41,634 bases of DNA from Actinomortierella ambigua (Eukaryota > Mortierellomycota > Mortierellomycetes > Mortierellales > Mortierellaceae): assembly GCA_016098155.1 (NCBI GenBank), contig JAAAJB010000312.1, positions 1 through 41,634 of the forward strand, read 5' to 3'. Both the position numbers and the translations under genes were made by a program. Positions 33,701 through 41,634 of this stretch are shown here, piece by piece; the first letter of the stretch is position 1; every line of letters begins with the position of its first letter. Under the pieces are notes generated by a model. It worked only from the letters and a program-made list of their open reading frames with translations. It did no database searches and was not told the origin of the DNA.

Positions 33701-36700
33701 TCATTGTTCAAGTTTGGCCTGCATCGAGATGCTGCCCTTCAGATCCTATCGTGCATCGAGTGCTTCTTGGCATGGATTCGGTCAGATGCTGCCGCTGACA
33801 TGACTGAACAGGCGAGGGCTGAGGCTAGGGTCACTTTGGCGAAGCGCTACGAAGTCCTGGCTATTTGTCACTCTGCCCAAAATAATCACAAGGTAAGAAT
33901 TAACAAAGTTGGATAGAGAGGATTCGAACAGCTCCGACATAAAGCTCATCACACAGTCTTTGCTTTCAATGTACGAATTATAGGACGCCCTTGACGCACT
34001 TGATTCGGGACTGTGCGCCCTTCCTCTAGAGGAGTACCAAAAGCTGCACAGCCACCTCATTTCAGGATATACCAACCATGCACAACTCCCAATAGCTGCA
34101 CAACTTTTAGACCGTCGCACTCGGACGTTGTTGCTTGACCTTGTTCGATTCGACTCTTTCACCAACTCTATGGCTGTGGGTGAGCTCTCACCTCCTCCCT
34201 CGCTCGATGTTATTGGTTTAATCCAAGAGTTTGAGTCAAGCGTCCTTCAGCTGTTGAGTGTCAAAGCGGACTGTCGGCAGATATGTATCCAGCACCTCCG
34301 CTCGATCGCCGACAAAACGTATCGGGGAGGCAGCCATATCCAGTTCCCGATAAGGCGAGCCAGGGTTCTAATTGCGCTGGCGTCACTTCTCCAAAGTTCT
34401 ACGGCTGAAAACATGAGGTCGCAGTCTGCTTCTCTTGCCAGTGAGGCCGTTGAAACACTCAAAACCAAGGTAAAGTACCTTGACATTTTCAGAGGTCACC
34501 GAGGCACACCATTTGTAAGATGGAAGGTATTTCAGCTAACAAGAAGAAAGCGTACCTGTTTGTTTTAATAGAGCCTAGCCAGTGATGTCGACTTGCATAG
34601 CTTTCAGAGCCACTACCTAGCCTTCGCCTATACTTGGCTTGGCATCTTGCAGCCAAATCTAGATGGATCTGCCCAAAAATCAAAGCCTTTTCAGATTGCA
34701 CTGCAGCTTTGGGAGTCTATCTTGGCAGACGTAGAGTGCTTCACTACTGTGGCTGATGCTGCTACCGAGGCGAGTCGGCTCAAAGCGCAGGCGGCTTCGT
34801 CGATGATTGCAGACACAGAGCAGCTGGTGTGCCACCTGCAATTGCTTGCTGACTACCTTGGCATGATCGGTCAGCAGGTTATGCAGGTCCATGTATATAT
34901 GCTTATCTTGAAGATGACCAACAGTGTTGTGAATTCCGATCCTCAGAGCTGCTGCTGTAAGTGGGTATCGCCGATATGAACCTGTCTTGACAGATGCCCA
35001 TGATGCTCATGTCGCTAATGAATAATGCACTACTCTCTGAAACTAGCTGATGCCGTCCGGACATACATCAAAATAAGTCAATCGTATCTCGCCTTAGGCT
35101 ATTCGGGCAAAGCCAAGATTGCTCTGGACCAAGGCAAAGAGATCCTTGAAGAGCTCAAGCGGGACAGTGGCGACGGCTCCCAAAGCAACGGTGGCCTATA
35201 TGGTGGATATGGCGAACTATATGCAAATTGGCTTCTTGCATACAGTCTCTACATGAGCACTCTTGGTCATAAAAAGCAGGGTATCCAGGCATACAACGAG
35301 GCCGCGATGTACTCGGCAAGCCAGGACTCGATTCAACACAATCTCAACCCTCGATCTCACGCTGGGTTGGCGCCAGCTGGTCGAAGGCCTCGTGACCCTG
35401 CCTTGTCAAAATCAACCGAGATGAAAATTCGCAAGACAGTGATCCTAGCCGAAGCATCTTTGGCCCGTTCATATCTACAGTACAATGAGGTATGTCCTTT
35501 GAATTTTGAAAACATTCACGGTGGGCCATGTGTCATGGTGTCGCGGCTTTCCTTAACGCCTCTTTCACTTTTCATTTTTTATTTATTTACGTGATTAGGG
35601 CAATCTGTCAGAGGCGATACCCGACGCCATGAGATCTCTCCGTCAGCTCAGCACTATTGTGACCACTCTGGTGAAGGCTTCAGAGCGTCCCTCGACCAGC
35701 GGTTCTGTGAAGCGGGAACCCGAGAACCCGTTCATGCGCAAGAGTAGTAGCACTATGTATCAACCACAAGGACTCGGAGTGGCCACAAAACCTAGTAACC
35801 AACAAGGATCTAACAGTCAACTTCAAAAGGAGCTCGAGGTATTGGCTCATCAACGCCACCAGTGGCAAGTCTTCCGCCTGCTGATCGAGACCTTCCACCA
35901 TCTCGCAAGACTTTATCTTTCACAGGGATGTGCTCGAGAGGCTGAATACTTTCTGCAAGAAGGAAAGGCGGTGGCGAAGCTGTCTCGCGCGAGTCGGCAT
36001 GTTGACCGATTGTTACTCAAGCAGGCCGCTTTCTCCCTGCGTAAGCACGAATGGGAGGAGACCCATGGTATTTTAAACTCTTTAACACAGCGGGACGACC
36101 ATGTAAGTGTTGGCGTAAAGAGACTCGGATAGGAGTAGAAATGTCGAATGTATTGACGATCAAACTCACATTCTTTCCTTGTTTGAAACTCGTTTTCATG
36201 ATAATAGACTTCTTTGGCCCTTGATCTTCGAGATGCCTGCGTCCAGTTGTGTTTTGGAGACCTGTATCACCAAACTGGCAACTTGGAGCGATCGTTGCGT
36301 GCATATGTGCGAACCGATGAGATTCTTACTCACCTCATGGACAAGGAGTTTATCGCGAAACTGGAACGGATGGTTATCAAGTAAGTGGCTTGAACTTTTT
36401 TCGTTTCTTGTGCCTTGACGTTCACGTCGATCATTGGACAGAGTAAGCTAATTCCTACGTCTTCTTTCCATGGCTGTTACCTACGTCTTCCGCTAGAGAG
36501 CCACAAACTCCACGAGAGAAAAAACTGACGCATCAGGTACGAACTCGGTCGCAGAAGGGCTCACTCCTGCCGCAGAAGAGTGCCTCACAATACGAGTGTA
36601 TGACGATGAGCCGAATGAAGGCGAGATGTGGATACAGGAAGGCGCTAGTTCAAGGCGAGACGCTGCAGCGAGCAGAAGCAGCCAGAACCATTGAAGACGC

Positions 36701-39566
36701 TTGCCAGGTACATCCCATGGCGGACAAGTCGATCGAGTACCACCATGTTAAGGCGAAGGTGCTGATGATGGAGCTCCAAGGCCTCATGTCGAAGCATATC
36801 ATTCTGGCTATGGTGCCAGAGTCGGTGCTCGGTGTGGGTCTGGTTCGTCGACTAGTCAGCGCGACGTCTCCACCGCTTTCCATACCGTCTTCATCAGCAG
36901 TCGCGACCTCGCAGGCGATAACCCTTTCAAACCCGACTTCTCGCAGCGGGCGAGTCACTCGGTCAGCCCGAGGCTCGTCACGCTCTCACAACAATGCCGC
37001 TCCAGATCGCCAGGAGGGGTACATTCAGGTCCTCCAACAGGCGAAGTGGCACTTGGATGAAGCCTATCGACTTGCAGTCAAGGGATCTCCGCCGCACATC
37101 GTATCGGATATTTGCACCCGGCAGGCCTTCCTATCACTCATGGAGTCTTGCTTGCATCAGGATCTCTTTAAAGTCACAAACCCCATGCTATTGGGTGGAG
37201 TTGGCTCCGATTCACTGTCCCCCTTATCCGCTTTCATTTCCCCGTCGCGCCCGACCAATGTAAGCACCAAAGAGGCCATCGATCGCCATTATCGACGGCT
37301 CGCGAGTAGGACATCGTTCTTTCTTGAGCTATCCAAGGGTATCACGCAGAGGCGCGAGTTGTACAACATGGTCCGTGGCAAGCTTCATCCGACTTTGCCG
37401 CAGGAAGACTTTGCTTGGCCGAGTGCGATCAAACCTCCGCTTGTGCAACAGGCGAGACTTGAAGAAGGGACGCAAGCTGATGAGAACGATGATATGCAAC
37501 TTGACGTCGAAGAAGCCTCTATCCATGTCCCGGGCACACGATCCAAGTTCCTTCTCCAAGCCATGTCGACCTCCTCAGCCTTTGCATCGACATCAAACCA
37601 AATGGCCTACTTGAGGGCACTGGAGCAAGTATATGGCAAGGAACAGGATTTGCACATCTCTCACCAGCCGATCACTTCATCCGCAAACCCTTTTGTCACT
37701 TGCCAAAGTAACACGCCCTCGGTACCAGCACCGTCATCGAGAGCTTCTCTTACAGGGAAGCCAGTGGGCGACGCTGAGCCCTCTGACCAGTTCCTGTCAG
37801 ACTTTGTTGACATTTTGCCGTCCTCGTGGACTGTTGTTTCGCTCTCGATGGACATTGAGCGCGAGACGCTGTACGTGAACCGACTTCGAGCACATACCAT
37901 GCCTGTGATCCTCCAGCTTCCACTGACCCGTGTGAAGCAGCGAGCCGCTGACCATCCGGAGCCGCTCACGTATGATCTGGCGCTGGCGGAACTGGAAGAT
38001 ATTCTGAAGAACTCGAACGAGACGCTGCAGGCGGGGCAATCGCTAGTGACTCGAGAAGAGAAGCTTGCCTGGTGGGAGGCGCGCAAGGAGCTCGACGACC
38101 GGATGCACAACCTGCTACAGGTGATGCAGAACCATTGGCTCTGTGGTCTTCAGGGCGTGATCCAGTCACACAATACGCCCAGGAACGAAGAGCATCTGGA
38201 GCAGTTCAAGGCGAGCATGGAACGCTTGATGTTTTTGGCTGCTCATAGCCGACCATTGCCGAGCACGTTGGCCAGCTTGGGCAACAGTGTTGGTGGCTTT
38301 GGTGTTGGTGATGGATGGTCGCCAGAGGCTCCGACGACGAGGACGATGAGACGACCCGTGCGCTCGACCGCGACTACCAGTAAGCTCATGGCGATGTCTA
38401 AGGACAACCTCCAACAGCAACAGCAGCAGCAGGAGAAAACGCTTTTCCTGGAGATTGACAAGGAGATTTGTAGGATGATCCTCAACCTTGGCGACCAACC
38501 GGCAAATGACGAGTTGGAGGATGTGATTTATTTCTTACTGGATGCCTATCAGCACCACGGCGCCGTCTTTGAGTTTGCCGAGATTGACTTTTCGCGGATG
38601 GCTGCACTAATTCAGCAGGCGTTGGTGGCCTACTGGTTGGCAGAGACCGATCTCGGCAACGACGGCTTTGACAATGGCGCGCATGTGATCCTGATTCTCG
38701 ATAAACACCTGCAAATGTTCCCATGGGAGAACCTGCCGGTGCTGCGGGGTGAGGCCGTGTCACGCCTGCCATCGATTTGGTTCTTGAGGGATCGCATCCT
38801 TAGAAGTCAGGGGGTCGCTGAACAGCATGTCGCCACAGCCACAGCGGCGACAGGAGCGGCAGAGTCTCCATCAACATTGCCATTGGAGATGGAATATCAG
38901 GACACGCAAGAAGGCAGGCAGATCAAGCCAGTCAATGCATGGCGAGACCTCGAGGTGGATCCATCGAGTGCCTACTATATCCTCAACCCCGGCGGCGACC
39001 TTGCGCACACAGAACAAACGTTCCGCGACTATGTTGAGACGCAGCGAGGCTGGGATGGCGTGATCGGGCGTCGACCACTCGACCTTGAATGCGTGCAAGG
39101 ATTGTCCCAATCGGAGCTCTACATTTATTTCGGTCACTCGGGCGGCGAGCAGTATATCAAGAGCCACCAGATTCGACAGCTCTTGCCGACACGATGCTCC
39201 GTCTCGCTGTTGCTGGGTTGCTCGTCGGGAGTCTTGACATCCAAGGGCGAGTTTGATCCGTACGGCAACGTGCTCAACTACATCTTGGCCGGTTGCCCAA
39301 CGGTGGTAGCCAACCTGTGGGATGTGACGGACAAGGACATTGATCGGTTCAGCAAGGCCATGTTTACGGCATGGGGTCTTGACAACAACCGGACAACAAC
39401 AACAACGACGACGACGGCAACGACAATATCAGCCGAAGAGCCGCAACAGCAACAGCGGTTGTCGATTGTCGAGGCGGTCAAAGTGGCCAGGGGCGAGTGC
39501 AGGATGCCGTATCTTGTCGGTGCAGCCCCTGTTGTCTATGGCATTCCTTGCTTCTTGAAGCAATAA
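30775..39566 (+). CDS. ESP1: separase (Esp1/Cut1-type cysteine protease), twelve exons, about 2567 aa
   Basis: Model: join(30775..31560, 31682..32029, 32117..32270, 32369..32655, 32776..33019, 33069..33892, 33984..34469, 34572..34956, 35047..35489, 35599..36102, 36208..36380, 36497..39566); every junction is GT-AG and keeps phase. Separase cleaves the cohesin kleisin at anaphase onset and is held inactive by securin. The long N-terminal part is alpha-helical, repeat-like (ARM/TPR type), with a Ser/Thr-rich basic linker at about residues 95-205. The C-terminal protease (clan CD, C50) is clear: an Asp-Lys-X-Leu-Gln-X-Phe-Pro-Trp-Glu segment, the catalytic His in Phe-Gly-His-Ser-Gly-Gly (H2425), the catalytic Cys in Leu-Leu-Gly-Cys-Ser-Ser-Gly (C2453), and Asn-Leu-Trp-Asp-Val-Thr-Asp. 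Low-complexity inserts occur: poly-Gln before the protease domain and a Thr/Gln tract near the C-terminus. It is longer than yeast Esp1 (1630 aa). A stop directly before the ATG fixes the start unless a 5' exon exists. Confidence 0.9.
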
Positions 39567-40011
39567 TCGATTCTAGATATAGCACTAGCTAGACTTTTGT
39601 AATGCAAATCAAACCAAAGACGTAAGCATGCGAGCTTTCTTTCTTCACCACCAGAGGCTGTCAGCTGGTACGTACCGTGCATACTGGGGAAGAAGACGAA
39701 GGAGAGGCAGGTGGGAAAAGACTGACGACGGTTTGGTTCGTCATCGTGAGACCCCCCTCCCCCATCCCCTCACTTCCTCACCTCATTCCCACCGAGCATC
39801 GAGTTTAAAGAGCACGATGTCTTGACACGACTAGTGCCTCCACGAGTATCAACCGAGACTCGACAGAACACAATAGCAGAAATTCGTTTCCCCCCCGATT
39901 ATGTCTCCTCTTCATTTCCCTCTCTTCCTCCATTCGCACTTGATCCCTCTCCAACGCCAATGGGCCAATTCATTCTCCGTTTTCACACCCCCTCCAAATA
40001 CTGGCCTCTCG

Positions 40012-40085
40012 CAAGCTTCACTCAGGTAAGGTTCACTCCGAACAAACACGTCTGTGGTCTCGGTGCTCGGTGGGGAGTGTTCATG
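40012..40085. repeat. 74-bp dispersed direct repeat, copy A
   Basis: From CAAGCTTCACTCAGGTAAGG to a terminal CATG it matches 40970-41043 at 65 of 74 positions without gaps. It contains a perfect splice-donor-like CAG/GTAAGG. A CCAATGG-type box lies about 50 bases upstream. Confidence 0.85.
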
Positions 40086-40969
40086 GCTTATGAAATAGAC
40101 CGATTCAACAGTGGCTATCTGCAGAGCATGCATACTATACTATTGCCACCTTTGACCACGTAAGGAAACCGTGTGATGTTGTAGCAGTGGGGTTCGATTG
40201 TTGGGCTGAGTGCCGATGTACAATCGAGCACGAAGGAGGTAGGCTGCCTAACGACAGCTCAAGACCCGAAAAAATAGACAGAGAGAGAGAGAGAGGAAGA
40301 ATATGTTTTCGTAGAGCTCAATCTGACCGATGCCGGTTCTTTTTTCTTCTCATCTAATAGGCATGCATAAAGGCAGGGATGGACGAATATCCAACCAAGC
40401 CTTTACTGACCAAGGGTCTGGCGATGCTCATCCAGAAGTACTGCTGTTAAGAAGTAGATGTTGGAGGGGGGGGGGTTGTACCCTTTTATAGTTGAAGACA
40501 TGGAAGAGGTCAATGTCAAACATGTTCAGCTAGAGAAAGATCATTGATACAGGTTACTTGACGTTTGTCTCAACTGCGGTAAATTGTGACCTTGGAGGAG
40601 AAAAAAGGGGAAAGTCCAGAGCTCGTTGCATTGACCCTGTGTGTACTCTTGATGTTATATTGTCGTTTTCGGCCAACATTGACTCTGGAGGTGGCCAATA
40701 AGGCGAGAATGAAGAGAGGGAGGAGAGGGCAGAGGGAGGGAGAGAGGGGGAGAGGTTAGAGACAAGGTGTTTCTAACAATCGTTTGACGGTGAGAAGAGG
40801 AGCACCTGGTAGCCACCAGTATGACATAGGGTGTGCTATTGTACTGCTTCTGTCACACTGTGTCTTCTTAAGAGTCATTTCTACTCTTTTTCTCTCATTC
40901 ACCTTTCACCTCATCCCCATTGGCCGTGTGGCGTGTTCGCATTGCCTTCCATTCCACACACCCTTCTCC

Positions 40970-41043
40970 CAAGCTTAACTCAGGTAAGGTTCACTCGGAA
41001 CAAACGCGTTGGTGGTCGCGGTGCTAGGTGGGGAGTGCACATG
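40970..41043. repeat. 74-bp dispersed direct repeat, copy B
   Basis: Same segment as 40012-40085, same orientation, with the same CAG/GTAAGG. A CCATTGG box (inverted CCAAT) lies about 50 bases upstream. The pair may be duplicated promoter/5'-leader sequence with a leader-intron donor. Copy B precedes the possible membrane-protein exon. Confidence 0.85.
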
Positions 41044-41065
41044 ACCTACGGAGTGGGCTCATTCC

Positions 41066-41377
41066 GTGTTGGGTCGGTGTGGGACAAACAATGAGAAGAA
41101 TGCATCCTTCATTCTGGTCAACACAGGAGTCAAAGCTGTCATGGTGGCAGTGAATGCATTGGTAGCACTCATTGTGGACAGACCCTGCAGGGGCAACGCG
41201 TGGGAGACTAGGAGTTGGGTGAAAATGGACCTATTCTGTGCTGTGCTCGGTGTGTGTTACACTACAGCCTTGTTTACTGCTATTGCTGCTATTGCTCTGT
41301 GCGCTGCTCAGGGATGGGTGTTCGTGGTGAAGCTACATACGGCGTTCACAATAGTCGTGCCGTTGGAGGTGGATTGA
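41066..41377 (+). CDS. possible membrane-protein exon (partial model)
   Basis: The open frame has two long hydrophobic segments, around an Ala/Val-rich stretch (41140-41175) and a Leu/Ala/Ile-rich stretch (41225-41310). A short charged loop separates them, and the frame stops at 41375-41377. Within the frame there is no ATG before 41142. A coding exon probably begins after an acceptor-like AACACAG (41128) or similar, and the 5' exon may be linked to the GTAAGG donor of the 74-base repeat. The size and layout recall small four-helix fungal membrane proteins, but the family is not recognised. The boundaries given are those of the open frame, not of a proven exon. Confidence 0.35.
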   Translation: MLGRCGTNNEKNASFILVNTGVKAVMVAVNALVALIVDRPCRGNAWETRSWVKMDLFCAVLGVCYTTALFTAIAAIALCAAQGWVFVVKLHTAFTIVVPLEVD

Positions 41378-41634
41378 TAATCTTTCTTTTGCGGCCAACC
41401 GATGCATGACTGACTGGCTGACTGACTGACAACGGCCATGAGGAGACAGACGAGGCCATGCAGCAGCAGCAAAAAAACCTCCAGCACAGTGTGGTGTGCA
41501 TACCTTCTCTCTCCATCCACCATCTACCGTCTTTCCTCTTCATTGTTTCCTCCTTCACGTCTCCCATGGGTACAGGAGTTGTGCTGTTGACTGGGTGACG
41601 GTCGGTGACTTCCCAGGATTATCATATTATGTCA
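41378..41634. other. right edge, no gene seen
   Basis: Short GACT repeats (41408-41430) and a CAGCAG stretch, then CT-rich sequence. Nothing is supported as coding or RNA. Confidence 0.6.

Larger units (their letters stand above)
39567..41065. other. spacer, mostly without genes
   Basis: No convincing gene. CT-rich stretches and G runs (a G run near 40467-40475, GA-rich blocks at 40282-40300 and 40710-40755) are interspersed. Two copies of a 74-base segment are listed separately. Open frames over 60 codons here have no family resemblance and no supporting splice pattern. Confidence 0.55.

Noticed and set aside
33900..33945. tRNA-like B-box word (GTTCGAATCC on the minus strand)
   Set aside because: It lies in a separase intron/exon border, and no matching A box or acceptor stem can be folded around it.
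40180..40210. GGTTCGATT word resembling a tRNA B box
   Set aside because: No cloverleaf or A box at the right distance.

Overview
The window looks like nuclear DNA of a filamentous fungus. Its genes are split by short GT-AG introns, often with a CTAAC-type branch site, and it carries conserved fungal single-copy genes (SPT7, UTP18, separase). The spacers are rich in microsatellites. The style fits an early-diverging lineage such as Mortierellomycotina, but that placement is inference and was not tested. All exon models were built by hand from splice sites and reading phase.

Left part (1-14,700) is accessory and repeat-rich. It holds a five-exon hypothetical gene on the minus strand (507-2414) and a long low-complexity spacer. 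Next comes the most striking locus, a seven-exon gene (4205-10055) that appears to fuse a DUF6589-type, transposase-like domain to a RecQ-family DNA helicase. After it lie more microsatellites, a damaged membrane-protein gene (11911-12327, minus) and a BED zinc-finger/hAT transposase remnant with two compensating frame changes (12686-13767, minus).

Middle (14,700-19,450): a small secreted-protein gene (14931-15371) and a second copy downstream (16642-17089). The copy was duplicated with its promoter and is broken by frameshifts. A possible two-exon hypothetical gene (minus) lies between them, and a three-exon multi-pass membrane protein (17541-19450) follows.

Right part (19,450-39,566) is conserved core genome. 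It contains SPT7 of the SAGA coactivator (nine exons, minus, with an unusual KD/KE and RD/RE-repeat tail), the U3 snoRNP WD40 protein UTP18 (three exons, plus, divergent from SPT7 across about 1 kb), and separase/ESP1 (twelve exons, plus). Two consecutive near-perfect foldback hairpins lie between UTP18 and separase.

The last 2 kb are mainly non-coding. They hold a duplicated 74-bp segment and one possible membrane-protein exon. The core genes serve unrelated housekeeping roles (transcription, ribosome biogenesis, chromosome segregation), so no operon-like cooperation is expected. The best candidate for a new system is the DUF6589-RecQ fusion.
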